Origin: Haliea sp.
GTDB taxonomy: Bacteria; Pseudomonadota; Gammaproteobacteria; Pseudomonadales; Halieaceae
Assembly: GCA_002862465.1 (NCBI GenBank)
Contig: PKDD01000137.1
Span: 18,155 to 82,154, forward strand
Direction: 5' to 3'
Length of the DNA: 64,000 nucleotides
The position numbers and the translations under genes were made by a program. Within the stretch, counting starts at the first letter, position 1. Each line of letters begins with the position of its first letter. This document shows positions 10,367 to 20,860 of this stretch, piece by piece. The notes under the pieces were generated by a model. That model saw only the letters and a program-made list of their open reading frames with translations, made no database searches and was not told the origin of the DNA.

Positions 10367-10462
10367 AGACTTGGCACTTTTAATGGTCGTTGTTTTTTCA
10401 GTTCAGTTTAGCCACCAAACTGCATACACTAATGAATTTAAACTCCACTGAGGAATATATTT

Positions 10463-11956
10463 ATGACCGCTATGACATTCGTCGCGAGAAACGTGGCAGA
10501 CGCTGCCGCAGCTGCTAGTCAATGTGCCATCTTGCCTTTATTTCAAGATGAAAAATTAGCAGGTGCAGCATTAAAACTCGATAAGGCCTCCTCGGGATCC
10601 ATAAAAGCTGCGCTTGAACTTGGCGACTTTACGGCCAAATTAGGTGAGAGTTTCATGTTAGTAGGAACAGGTCCCGCCAAACGCATATTGTTAATCGGGT
10701 GCGGGAATTCGAATACATTTAACCGAGAGGCAGCAAGAAAATTTAGTCAAACACTCTATCACGCACTGTCAAATAAGCAGGCTAGTGAGGCTATGTTGCA
10801 CCTCGCAGGACTAGGACTAAAAGAAAAGGAAGCCAAATGGATGCTGGCGTATTTGGCTCGACACCTCGTTGCTGCCTCGTATCGGTATACCGCCACCATT
10901 TCTAAACCTAGGTCAGCAATGAAACTGAGCCGCTTGGTGATTAATACCAAGGGCGCCCTAAAACTACAGCTGGCAAGTAGCGCACTAAACGAAGGCAAAG
11001 CCACCGGCCAAGGTATCGCTGAAGCCGCGAATCTTGCCAATTTGCCGGGCAATATTTGTACACCCTCTTATCTGGCGCAACAGGCCCGAAAATTAGCGCG
11101 CAGCAGTGGCAAGTTAAGTGTCAGCGTAGTGGACGAAAAGCAAATGCGAGCGCTGGGCATGGGCGCACTGCTATCAGTGTCTGCCGGCAGTGAACAATCT
11201 GCCAAGCTGATCGTAATGAATTACAAAGGCGCTAAAGCAGGCACCGACCCTCAGGTGCTAGTTGGCAAAGGGATCACGTTTGATAGCGGCGGCATTTCAC
11301 TAAAACCTGGCGCAAAGATGGACGAAATGAAATTTGATATGGGTGGTGCAGCTAGTGTTTTCGGCACTATGCATGCTGTAACAACGCTGGAACTGCCGCT
11401 AAACGTTGTAGCCATTGTCGCGGCGGCTGAAAACATGCCTGACGGAAGAGCGACCAAGCCAGGTGATATCGTGACCAGCATGTCGGGCAAAACAATCGAG
11501 GTACTTAATACCGATGCTGAGGGACGACTGGTGCTGTGCGATGCCCTGACCTATGCAGCGCGATTCAAGCCTGCAGCAGTCATCGACATTGCGACGCTCA
11601 CAGGCGCATGTGTAGTGGCTTTGGGTTCCCATGCCACTGGGCTCTTCGCCAACGAAGACGCCTTGGCCGAACAATTGCTTGCCGCAGGGATCGATTCGCA
11701 TGACCGCGCGTGGCGCATGCCGTTATGGGATGACTATCAGGCGCAGATTAAAAGCAACTTCGCAGATTTAGCCAATATCGGCGGAGCCGGGGGTGGCTCG
11801 ATTACCGCTGCGTGTTTTTTATCGTGCTTTGCACATGACTATAATTGGGCCCATCTTGATATCGCCGGATCTGGCTGGAATAGCGCACCAAAAGGCGCGA
11901 CTGGGCGCCCCGTGGCGCTATTAACCCAGTATCTTCTAGATCGTGCAGGCGAATAG
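10463..11956 (+). CDS. pepA: leucyl (cytosol) aminopeptidase
   Basis: M17 signature NTDAEGRL, LVGKGITFDSGGISLKPG, MKFDMGGAASV. Confidence 0.97.
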   Translation: MTAMTFVARNVADAAAAASQCAILPLFQDEKLAGAALKLDKASSGSIKAALELGDFTAKLGESFMLVGTGPAKRILLIGCGNSNTFNREAARKFSQTLYHALSNKQASEAMLHLAGLGLKEKEAKWMLAYLARHLVAASYRYTATISKPRSAMKLSRLVINTKGALKLQLASSALNEGKATGQGIAEAANLANLPGNICTPSYLAQQARKLARSSGKLSVSVVDEKQMRALGMGALLSVSAGSEQSAKLIVMNYKGAKAGTDPQVLVGKGITFDSGGISLKPGAKMDEMKFDMGGAASVFGTMHAVTTLELPLNVVAIVAAAENMPDGRATKPGDIVTSMSGKTIEVLNTDAEGRLVLCDALTYAARFKPAAVIDIATLTGACVVALGSHATGLFANEDALAEQLLAAGIDSHDRAWRMPLWDDYQAQIKSNFADLANIGGAGGGSITAACFLSCFAHDYNWAHLDIAGSGWNSAPKGATGRPVALLTQYLLDRAGE

Positions 11957-11958
11957 CA

Positions 11959-12378
11959 ATGACACTGGTTGGTTTTTACGTTGTGCAGACGTCTGATCCG
12001 AATCAGCGCTTGCAGGTTGCTGCGCGCTTAGCTGACAAGGCCTTTCAGAGGGGGCATCGCGTCTTTATAAATGCGACCGACGAGGCACAGGCGAACGCAA
12101 TCAATGAACTCCTGTGGACCTTTCGGCCCACAAGTTTTCTTCCTCACGGGCTTCACGAGCAAGAACACTCAGAGACTATTGCTATAGGCTGGGGGCAAGA
12201 GCCCGAGACACACAACGACCTTTTAATTAATTTGCAACTGGCAATTCCATCTTTTTTTAGTCGATTTCAGCGTGTCGCCGAAGTCGTCACACAGGAACCC
12301 GACAGTCTCGCAGCGCTGCGGAAATCTTGGATATTTTATAAAGAACGCGGCTATCAGTTAGAAAAACACGATCTCTAG
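11959..12378 (+). CDS. holC: DNA polymerase III chi subunit
   Basis: Follows pepA and precedes valS (conserved order); VQTSDPNQRLQVAARLADKAFQRGHRVFINATDEAQANAINELLWTFRPTSFLPH. Confidence 0.93.
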   Translation: MTLVGFYVVQTSDPNQRLQVAARLADKAFQRGHRVFINATDEAQANAINELLWTFRPTSFLPHGLHEQEHSETIAIGWGQEPETHNDLLINLQLAIPSFFSRFQRVAEVVTQEPDSLAALRKSWIFYKERGYQLEKHDL

Positions 12379-12506
12379 TTGCAACGCGTCAGACCTCTCG
12401 GAGATCTCGTGATTCCGATCAGCGAGCGACTACCGTATACTCTGCCTGATGCGCCGGCAGAAGACTCTTGCTGGCTTAATGAGCTTTTTTCCGGATTCAC
12501 TGAGTT

Positions 12507-15275
12507 ATGGATAAAACATTCCAGCCCGCTAACATTGAAACCCGCTGGTATCAGGAGTGGGAAGACAAAGGATACTTTGCCCCCCAAGGTGGAGAACAAT
12601 CCTATAGCATCATGATTCCCCCGCCTAATGTGACTGGCAATCTCCACATGGGGCATGGATTCCAAGAAGCCATCATGGACGCCCTTATTCGATACCATCG
12701 TATGTCTGGCTGCAACACACTCTGGCAGGCCGGCACCGATCACGCGGGTATAGCCACGCAAATGGTGGTTGAGCGACAGCTAGAAGGACAAGGAATTAAT
12801 CGTTATGACCTTGGACGTGAAAAGTTTGTTGAAAAAATTTGGGAGTGGAAAGAAAAATCGGGTGGCGCTATTACCCAACAGATGCGGCGTCTTGGTGCCT
12901 CCCTAGACTGGTCTCGCGAACGCTTCACCATGGACCCGGGACTCTCTAAGGCGGTCCAGCATGTGTTTATTAGACTTTATCGGGAAGGCCTCATTTACCG
13001 TGGCCAGAGACTGGTTAACTGGGATCCAGTGCTTCATACAGCTATCTCTGACCTCGAGGTCATTTCCGAAGAAGAGCGGGGCCATATGTGGCACTTCAAG
13101 TATCCACTGGCTAGCGGTGAAGGCCACCTCACAGTGGCCACCACTCGCCCCGAAACGATGCTGGGCGACTGCGCAGTAGCTGTTCACCCGGAAGACAAAC
13201 GCTACGCAAATCTTATTGGACTCGCCATTACACTGCCGCTGTGTGATCGCGAAATACCAATAATCGCTGATGACTATGTCGACCGCGAATTTGGCACCGG
13301 TTGCGTCAAAATCACGCCGGCACACGATTTCAACGACTACGAGATGGGTCGGCGGCATGGACTGCCGCTAATCAACATTTTAAACGATGATGCGGTGATT
13401 AACGACACGGCCCCAATAAGTTATCGTGGCCTTGACCGACTCGAGGCAAGGGCACGGGTGGTTGCGGATATGGAAGCATTGGGTTTGCTCGACAAAGTCG
13501 CAGACCACACGCTCAGCGTGCCGCGTGGCGACCGCTCTGGAGTCGTTATCGAGCCCTACCTAACCGATCAGTGGTATGTCGACGCCAAAAAGATGGCCAC
13601 ACCTGCCATCGCGGCCGTAGAGAATGGGGATATCCAGTTCGTCCCCAAACAGTGGGAAAATACCTACTTCGCATGGATGCGGGACATTCAGGACTGGTGT
13701 ATCAGTCGCCAATTGTGGTGGGGACATCGCATCCCTGCATGGTATGACACCGACGGTAACTTTTATGTTGGAGAGAACGAAGAGGCTGTGCGCCAGGAAA
13801 ACACGCTAGGAGACACAGTAATACTGCGGCAGGATGAGGATGTTCTTGATACATGGTTTTCTTCGGCACTGTGGACCTTTTCAACCTTAGGCTGGCCGGA
13901 AGAAACGGAGGAATTGGCCACTTTTCATCCGAGCACTGTACTGGTAACCGGATTCGATATCATCTTCTTTTGGGTCGCTCGAATGATTATGATGACATTA
14001 CATCTGCTTGAGGAGGTCCCATTCCACACCGTTTACATACATGGTTTAGTCCGCGATAGCGACGGCCAAAAAATGTCTAAATCCAAGGGCAATGTTATCG
14101 ACCCCACTGACCTTATCGATGGCATAGGACTCGAGGAACTAGTTCTCAAGCGCACCAGCGGCATGATGCAACCACAGCTTGCAGCTAAAATTGAAAAATC
14201 CACACGTCGGCAATTCCCGAGCGGGATAGAGTCTTATGGCACCGACGCATTACGCTTCACCTATTATTCACTCGCTTCGACCGGCCGTGATATTAAGTTC
14301 GACATTGGCCGCATCGAAGGCCACCGAAATTTTTGCAACAAAATCTGGAATGCTGCGCGTTATGTACTGATGAATTGCGAGAAAGAGGATTGTGGTACCT
14401 CAAACAAGGCAGCGGTGGAGTTGAGCCTGGCCGATCGATGGATTCGCAGTAAGGTTCAAGAGACGGCTGCAGAGGTGACGCGCGCGGTCGCCAACTATCG
14501 CTTTGATCTTGCGTCGCAGGCTTTGTATGAATTCATCTGGAACGAGTACTGCGACTGGTACCTAGAACTATCGAAATCTGTGCTATGGGACGATGGCGCT
14601 TCGCCCGAAGCAAAACGCGGCACGCGTCAAACTCTGATTCGTGTGTTGGAGATATCGCTGCGACTGCTGCACCCCATGATGCCGTTCATTACCGAAGAAA
14701 TTTGGCAGTCGGTGGGGGCCTTAGCTGGAAAATCAGGGCCGACCATCATGTTGCAACCCTACCCAGAGCCCAATGAACACGAGATAGACGTCCGTGCAAA
14801 TAAAGATATTGAGTGGCTTAAAATGGTTATCGAAGGCATCCGAAACATTCGTGGCGAAATGAGTATTCCTCCTGGAAAGGAGCTCTCAGTGCTTCTGCGT
14901 AATGGAGATGAAAATGATCGACAGAGACTGTCTACAAATTCGCAATATCTGAGAAAGCTGGCTAAGATTAACAAAATTGATTGGCTAGGGGTGGATGATG
15001 CGGTTCCACTTGCCGCGACGTCACTGGCTGGAGAGTTGGAGATATTGGTGCCGATGGCGGGACTCATCGATAAAGAAGCAGAAATCGTGCGGCTTAGTCG
15101 CGAAATTGGCAAACTTGAAAATGATCTAACGCGCCTACAAGGTAAGTTAGGTAATGCAGCGTTTGTCGATAAGGCACCGGCCGCTGTGGTGGCGAAGGAA
15201 CAGAATAAAATGCAAGCACAACAGCAGGCCCTTGAGACTTTGCAGCAGCGATTAAGCCGTATCCGGGATATTTGA
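12507..15275 (+). CDS. valS: valyl-tRNA synthetase
   Basis: HIGH-type motif [28 protein letters not shown]-terminal coiled coil. Confidence 0.98.
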   Translation: MDKTFQPANIETRWYQEWEDKGYFAPQGGEQSYSIMIPPPNVTGNLHMGHGFQEAIMDALIRYHRMSGCNTLWQAGTDHAGIATQMVVERQLEGQGINRYDLGREKFVEKIWEWKEKSGGAITQQMRRLGASLDWSRERFTMDPGLSKAVQHVFIRLYREGLIYRGQRLVNWDPVLHTAISDLEVISEEERGHMWHFKYPLASGEGHLTVATTRPETMLGDCAVAVHPEDKRYANLIGLAITLPLCDREIPIIADDYVDREFGTGCVKITPAHDFNDYEMGRRHGLPLINILNDDAVINDTAPISYRGLDRLEARARVVADMEALGLLDKVADHTLSVPRGDRSGVVIEPYLTDQWYVDAKKMATPAIAAVENGDIQFVPKQWENTYFAWMRDIQDWCISRQLWWGHRIPAWYDTDGNFYVGENEEAVRQENTLGDTVILRQDEDVLDTWFSSALWTFSTLGWPEETEELATFHPSTVLVTGFDIIFFWVARMIMMTLHLLEEVPFHTVYIHGLVRDSDGQKMSKSKGNVIDPTDLIDGIGLEELVLKRTSGMMQPQLAAKIEKSTRRQFPSGIESYGTDALRFTYYSLASTGRDIKFDIGRIEGHRNFCNKIWNAARYVLMNCEKEDCGTSNKAAVELSLADRWIRSKVQETAAEVTRAVANYRFDLASQALYEFIWNEYCDWYLELSKSVLWDDGASPEAKRGTRQTLIRVLEISLRLLHPMMPFITEEIWQSVGALAGKSGPTIMLQPYPEPNEHEIDVRANKDIEWLKMVIEGIRNIRGEMSIPPGKELSVLLRNGDENDRQRLSTNSQYLRKLAKINKIDWLGVDDAVPLAATSLAGELEILVPMAGLIDKEAEIVRLSREIGKLENDLTRLQGKLGNAAFVDKAPAAVVAKEQNKMQAQQQALETLQQRLSRIRDI

Positions 15276-15364
15276 GCCTTGTGTTAAGAAAACTTCCGCG
15301 TTGAAGACACTCTTTCGCTGTGCGCCTAACATACTAAAATAAAATGAAAATTCAGGGAGGGGCA

Positions 15365-15577
15365 ATGAGCGATCGAATATGTGGCGCAGTTAAGTGGTTC
15401 AATAACGCCAAGGGATTCGGCTTTATCACGAGGCAGAACAGCGAAGAGGACGTTTTTGTGCACTTCAGATCGATACAAGGTGAAGGTTTTCGCACCCTTA
15501 ATGAAGGCCAAGCGGTAGAATTTACGCTTACCGAGGGTCCTAAAGGCCTACAAGCTGAAGATGTCTTAAAGCTCTGA
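15365..15577 (+). CDS. cold-shock domain protein
   Basis: [71 protein letters not shown] upstream of ATG 15365. Confidence 0.95.
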   Translation: MSDRICGAVKWFNNAKGFGFITRQNSEEDVFVHFRSIQGEGFRTLNEGQAVEFTLTEGPKGLQAEDVLKL

Positions 15578-15790
15578 ACAACGCACGTGCTGTGACGGAA
15601 AATAGGCACTGAGATTCAGGTGAACAGGCAATTAGCGCGCTATGCCACTTTTCGCAAGCGCCAAAGACGATCCACCTCGAAATACGACTTATTTTCTGTG
15701 AGGCATTCCCATCAGCGCCATTGATGTTAGAATGCTCCGCGCCTAGATCACCCTGCAATCCTGACCCTGTAAATCATTGGGAGGAAATCG

Positions 15791-16213
15791 ATGAGCCTCA
15801 TTACAAAACTTATTATCAGTCTCGTTATCGCTGTCATAGCTTCAACGCTCACCACGCTGGTCCTTGATGGGGAACCATTCAACCCGCAGATGCTGCTAGC
15901 ATTTTTTGCAGCGACAGCTGCAACCGCGCTTCTTGTTCGCGATAAGGTCACTTCTTCTGGAGAGACTAGTGAGACGGATACCCAATTCCAGTCGGCATCA
16001 GACACGTCGCGTGATCGTGGAACAGTGAAATGGTTTAATGTCTCAAAAGGTTTTGGCTTCATTACCAAGGACGATGGTGAGGAAATTTTTGTTCACTTCC
16101 GCTCTATCCGCGGTGAAGGCCGTCGTGGTCTTCGTGATGGTCAAGTTGTAAGTTTCATTGTGACCGAAAGCGAAAAGGGACCGCAGGCTGAGGACGTGCT
16201 AGGAGAGGACTGA
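15791..16213 (+). CDS. membrane-anchored cold-shock domain protein (N-terminal TM hairpin + C-terminal CSD)
   Basis: Two N-terminal hydrophobic segments (LITKLIISLVIAVIASTLTTLVL; MLLAFFAATAATALLV), a linker, then RGTVKWFNVSKGFGFITKDDGEEIFVHFRSIRGEGRRGLRDGQVVSFIVTESEKGPQAEDVL. Confidence 0.92.
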   Translation: MSLITKLIISLVIAVIASTLTTLVLDGEPFNPQMLLAFFAATAATALLVRDKVTSSGETSETDTQFQSASDTSRDRGTVKWFNVSKGFGFITKDDGEEIFVHFRSIRGEGRRGLRDGQVVSFIVTESEKGPQAEDVLGED

Positions 16214-16222
16214 CGGGAAAGT

Positions 16223-16870
16223 TCAGTCGCCGATTAGGATACTCTGCCAATAAAGACGAATCATCCGCGCGCCCTCATGCAGTATGCTTTCAGCTGAGGG
16301 TGAGCCGTCCTCTAGCGCCATCTCGACGATGAGGTAGGCTGAATCTACTGTCAGCCGTGATTGTGCCATAGTCAACTGATCAACCGGCCGGCCGATAAGT
16401 GTAGCCGCTGTCGCAGCAAGTCGATTAGAGGCGGACATGTGGGCTGCGAGTCGAGCCTCGCGCAAAGGCTCGACTGCTCGCAAAGCCTGCACCACCTCCA
16501 AGCCTCCTACCTGTTGCTGGGTGACATCGTAGATGCGCTTGAGCAAGCCGTAGATACCATCCAATAAAAAGTGTAGGTTACCCTGCTCTGAATATTCCTC
16601 AACCCACTCCTGAAAAGCCGCACTTTGTTTATCGATACATGCAGAGCTCAACGCGTTTAGGACAGCATATTTATTCGGAAAGTAGCGGTAAAGCGCAGGC
16701 ACAGAAACGCCGGCTCTCTCAGCGACCAGATTAGTAGAGATACGCTCAACCCCGACCTCAACTAGGAGCTCTGATGCGGCCATGAGAATTGCTTCATACG
16801 TGCGCTTAGCCCTCTGCTGCTTCGGCTTATTTTTTCCTGTAAGTTCAACCCGCTCCTTGAACCTAACCAT
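16223..16870 (-). CDS. TetR-family transcriptional regulator
   Basis: N-terminal HTH RTYEAILMAASELLVEVGVERISTNLVAERAGVSVPALYRYFPNKYAVLNAL. Confidence 0.92.
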   Translation of the reverse strand: MVRFKERVELTGKNKPKQQRAKRTYEAILMAASELLVEVGVERISTNLVAERAGVSVPALYRYFPNKYAVLNALSSACIDKQSAAFQEWVEEYSEQGNLHFLLDGIYGLLKRIYDVTQQQVGGLEVVQALRAVEPLREARLAAHMSASNRLAATAATLIGRPVDQLTMAQSRLTVDSAYLIVEMALEDGSPSAESILHEGARMIRLYWQSILIGD

Positions 16871-17211
16871 GCCTGGTTACCTTTCTTGCTCGACAATACT
16901 AATTTAAATGTCTAAAAGGCCATCGTATCCTAGCGAACAAACGTGTTCCAGCGTCACCATCTGATCGAGCCAAAATAAATAGGCATAACCTGATGGGGCA
17001 CGGCGTATAATCGAAGTATCATCGCGGCGTCCAGCAAGTTACATAATTTAGTGGCAAATGTTGTGGACCCCGGCGAACAATACTTTTATTCTCGCACGCG
17101 GTTTCTGCAGTGTTTGAACATATGCAACGTGAACCAAACCCTTGCAAATTGAAAGGAATTACCTTGAATAAGAGTAAACCGATAACAGGACACCGGTTTC
17201 GCGGCGTTACG

Positions 17212-17787
17212 ATGCCCACCAGTTCTCATCCATTAATTAGGCAGGTTAGGCGCGAGGGCGCTAAACCCTCTATACACGGCAATAAACTCTGGAAATCTAG
17301 TCGCCTGCTCATAGACTACTTGGGCAAAAATCGGCCGGAACATAGCAACACGGTTATTGATGTCGGCTGCGGCTGGGGGATTTCTGGTATCTGGTGTGCC
17401 AAGACATTGGGTTCTCGGGTGACATCTGCTGATGCGGACCCAGATGTATTTCCATACTTACAAGTATCCGCTCTCCTGAACGGAGTCTCCACTGCATCCC
17501 TCGTATCTACCTTCGAAAAATTAACGACCAAGCAGTTGTCTCAGTTCGATATGCTGATCGCTGCAGACATCTGTTTCTGGGATGAATTAGTGGACCCTGT
17601 TTTCAATATGGTCAATCGAGCGGTCAAGGCCGGGGTAAAACACATTGTGATCGCTGATCCAGAGCGCTCAACCTTTTTTGACATGGCAAAGCGCTGTGAA
17701 GAGCGTTTCTCTGCTGAGGTTATCGAGTGGAAAACTCTCAAGCCAGTCGAGGCGCGTGGTGCTCTGATGATTTTGCAAAATGCGTAG
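17212..17787 (+). CDS. class I SAM-dependent methyltransferase
   Basis: Motif I VIDVGCGWGISGIW, motif II-like VTSADADPDVFPY, FDMLIAADICFWDEL. ATG 17212 preferred over 17110. Confidence 0.8.
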   Translation: MPTSSHPLIRQVRREGAKPSIHGNKLWKSSRLLIDYLGKNRPEHSNTVIDVGCGWGISGIWCAKTLGSRVTSADADPDVFPYLQVSALLNGVSTASLVSTFEKLTTKQLSQFDMLIAADICFWDELVDPVFNMVNRAVKAGVKHIVIADPERSTFFDMAKRCEERFSAEVIEWKTLKPVEARGALMILQNA

Positions 17788-18071
17788 ACCTGTGTTGTTG
17801 TAAACCCAGTTCAAATAGCCCTCCAAATACAATTTTTATGCCAAATAGTTGCCTTGTTGGGCCTTTTTTAGGGTGTCTTTCTGGCCTGAAGGAAGCTTCG
17901 GTGGTATAAATAGACCTTATATTCAGCAGCGAATCAGCCAGCGCGAGATGCGCTAAATTTTTAGCCCTAACAATCTGCTTGGTAAGAACAAGCACCCAAC
18001 GGGCAATTCGTCAGACTGGAGTATCGTCAGGCAAATCAGATGCGCGCCTCCTAAGGCCCCCTTGAGAAATT

Positions 18072-19760
18072 ATGAAACAGTTAGGAATACTTGACTCCGC
18101 CTTCGTCAATTTGGAGCAAACCAATACCCCTCAACACATCGGCAGTTTGGGAATTTATGACCCGTCAACTGCGCCTGGAGGATTTGTTCGTTTTAAGGAT
18201 GTCATCGCCAGCTTTGAGCGTCGTCTCGGAGGGCTACCTTTATTTAGAACGCGATTAGTAGAGGTCCCCGGTGGCATGGATAGGCCCTACTGGATAAAAG
18301 ACGCGAACTTTGACGTAGAGTTCCATCTTCGACATATTGCATTGCCGCAACCCGGCGATTGGCGACAGCTATGTATCCAGGCAGCCCGCCTCCACTCTCG
18401 CCCACTGGATATGTCTCGGCCACTCTGGGAAGCCTATATCATCGAAGGTCTAGACAACATTCCAAACCTTCCCAAGGGCTGTTTCGCTGTCTACACTAAA
18501 ATGCACCATTCCATGGTCGACGGCGCGGGCGGCTCATCTTTTATAACGGCCTTGCACGATCTCGTGCCAAATCCAGAGCAACAACCCAGCTGGGAGACTG
18601 AGCCGCGTCTAGTAGATACAGCGCCTTCGGTTGCGGAACTAATGACAAAAGCGACACTCAATGGAGCGAAAAATACGGTACAACTGCTCACAGGCTCGAT
18701 CAGAAGCGCAAAAGATCTGACGCAATATGCGATCGATATTGCGCGCAAAGAAGTCGCGCCTCCGGATATATCTGCACCCAAAACGATTCTAAACAAGCCC
18801 GTTGGCCCTCATCGTGTTTTTGACGCAGCAGAATTTCCTCTAGAAGGCTTTAAGGACATCAAAACTGCTGTAGGCGCCACGATAAACGACGTGGCGCTCA
18901 CAGTAATTGGCGGCGCTCTGCAACGCTACCTGCTTTCGAAGGGTGAAGCACCGCAGGAGGGCTCTCTTGCAACGACTATGCCTTTGAACATGCGAACTAG
19001 GCGCAGAGCCACCGACGAGAACAATCAGGTAGGGTCAGTGTTCGCTTCACTGCATACCGATATTACTGATCCGGTTCAACGAATCGCTGCAATCAAAGAG
19101 TCAACTGAAGAAGCTAAGGTTAGCGGCGAAGCAAGCCCTATGGTCGATGCGCTGATGCTGGCGGGTGTGCTTGCTCCAGCGATCTCGAAATCAGTGGCCA
19201 GTTTCTGGTCGCGCAATCAGCTGTCGAAACATCTGCCAGTAAACATATCGACCTGTATTTCTAATGTAGCAGGCCCCAACTTTCCGCTGTATTGCGCAGG
19301 CGCTAAAATGGTAGATTACTACGGACTAGGCGTGTTGACACCCGGCATGGGGATTTTCCACCTCGCATTCAGCTACTCCGGCAAACTTACTCTGTCCGTA
19401 CTAGCGGACCGAGACATCATGCCTGACCCCGAGTTCTATCATGATTGCCTAGTCGCTGCCTATGAAGAACTCTACGCAGCTGCGGCCAAACTGGAACCGG
19501 CGCGACGAAAAACGGCAGCAGTTGCCGCGAAAGCGAAAATCCGATCACCCAAAAGAGCACAGGCCCCCATTAGGTCAATAGGTGAGGTAGCGCCCAAGCT
19601 GCGGTCTAAAACGCGCGCGTCCACGGATGCTTCGGCAAAACGAACAACAAAACCTAAAAATCCGATTACGGCCGCGGCAAAGACTCGCATCATCGCGACA
19701 CCAAAAAAGAAAGGTAGCATTGCTGTAAAAAAACGAGCGGCCAGCAAATCAAAATCCTAG
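18072..19760 (+). CDS. wax ester synthase/diacylglycerol acyltransferase (WS/DGAT) family, with long basic C-terminal tail
   Basis: Catalytic HHxxxDG as KMHHSMVDGAGG; N-terminal DSAFVNLEQTNTPQHIGSLGIYD; about 90-aa Lys/Ala/Arg-rich tail at the C-terminus. Confidence 0.94.
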   Translation: MKQLGILDSAFVNLEQTNTPQHIGSLGIYDPSTAPGGFVRFKDVIASFERRLGGLPLFRTRLVEVPGGMDRPYWIKDANFDVEFHLRHIALPQPGDWRQLCIQAARLHSRPLDMSRPLWEAYIIEGLDNIPNLPKGCFAVYTKMHHSMVDGAGGSSFITALHDLVPNPEQQPSWETEPRLVDTAPSVAELMTKATLNGAKNTVQLLTGSIRSAKDLTQYAIDIARKEVAPPDISAPKTILNKPVGPHRVFDAAEFPLEGFKDIKTAVGATINDVALTVIGGALQRYLLSKGEAPQEGSLATTMPLNMRTRRRATDENNQVGSVFASLHTDITDPVQRIAAIKESTEEAKVSGEASPMVDALMLAGVLAPAISKSVASFWSRNQLSKHLPVNISTCISNVAGPNFPLYCAGAKMVDYYGLGVLTPGMGIFHLAFSYSGKLTLSVLADRDIMPDPEFYHDCLVAAYEELYAAAAKLEPARRKTAAVAAKAKIRSPKRAQAPIRSIGEVAPKLRSKTRASTDASAKRTTKPKNPITAAAKTRIIATPKKKGSIAVKKRAASKSKS

Positions 19761-19912
19761 ACCTGTGAAGTTGTAACAAGGCCAATTGGTGATGCATCTA
19801 AAGTGCAAAGCGTGATTACTAGTAGAGGAAGATTCAGCCTGATAGCCGTTACCCTTTGTCTCGGCACTCTGGTCGGAACCGGTAAATGTATGACTTCAGG
19901 CAGTCACAAGCT

Positions 19913-20761
19913 ATGAGCAAAAAAAGTCGCCGCGACATACCGCACTTTAAGACACCCATCATAGAAACTCATTGCCACCTAGATTATCTAGACCAGGCGG
20001 AACTCGAAATCACCCTAAAAAAATCACGCCAAGTCGGTATAGAGCGAATTATCACTATTGCTGTTTCCGCCGGCAACCTCGATAGCGTGTTGCGGCTCGC
20101 CAAGTCTTCCGCAAACATATGGGGTACTCAGGGAATTCATCCACATGAGGCCGATTCCTATTCTTCCGAGATTGATGCGATCATTCGAGAGAATGCCGGT
20201 CACAATAAAATCCTTGCGGTAGGTGAAATTGGCCTAGACTACTTTTACGACCATGCAGATCGAGCCGTTCAGCGTTCCGCATTTGAGCAGCAACTGCAGA
20301 CTGCCATAGAACTCGATCTACCCGTCGTCATCCACACTCGTGATGCCGATGACGATACAAAAGATATACTGAGAAATTGTAGTGCGTCCCTTGCCCGCAA
20401 AGGCGTGATACATAGCTTTACCTCCTCTTTAGCATTGGCAGAGTTCTGTCTTGAAGAAGGATTTATGCTGGGTTTCAACGGCATCGCTACCTTCAACAGT
20501 GCCGATAACGTGCGGCAAGTTGTGGCCGCCACGCCTATGAACCAGTTATTACTGGAAACTGATGCCCCGTATCTAACCCCTGTACCATACCGAGGTAGAC
20601 CTAACGCGCCCTACTATCTGCCCTTCATTGCTGAAACCCTTGCCAATATCAAGAAAGTCGATATTGAAGACTTATTACAACAGGCCTATCGCAATAGTAT
20701 GGATATTTTTTTCTCTGACATTAGTGAACCACAGCCAACAGCATCCCCAGCATCAGGTTAA
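19913..20761 (+). CDS. TatD-family metal-dependent hydrolase
   Basis: IIETHCHLDYLD, WGTQGIHPHEAD, AVGEIGLDYFYD, PVVIHTRDADDDT, LLLETDAPYLTPVPYRGRPNAP. Confidence 0.94.
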   Translation: MSKKSRRDIPHFKTPIIETHCHLDYLDQAELEITLKKSRQVGIERIITIAVSAGNLDSVLRLAKSSANIWGTQGIHPHEADSYSSEIDAIIRENAGHNKILAVGEIGLDYFYDHADRAVQRSAFEQQLQTAIELDLPVVIHTRDADDDTKDILRNCSASLARKGVIHSFTSSLALAEFCLEEGFMLGFNGIATFNSADNVRQVVAATPMNQLLLETDAPYLTPVPYRGRPNAPYYLPFIAETLANIKKVDIEDLLQQAYRNSMDIFFSDISEPQPTASPASG

Positions 20762-20860
20762 ATTCTCATATACTAGATTCATACTTATCTATGCTTTCAA
20801 TGGTAGACTATTGCGCGGTTCGATTGCGCTTTTCTTCAATATCACAGGCACACCTTTTTG

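Noticed and set aside
12375-12761. Minus-strand ORFs inside valS, pepA and pepN (e.g. 12375-12761, 12903-13358, 11399-11701)
   Set aside because: Antisense to strongly supported housekeeping genes, no domain motifs.
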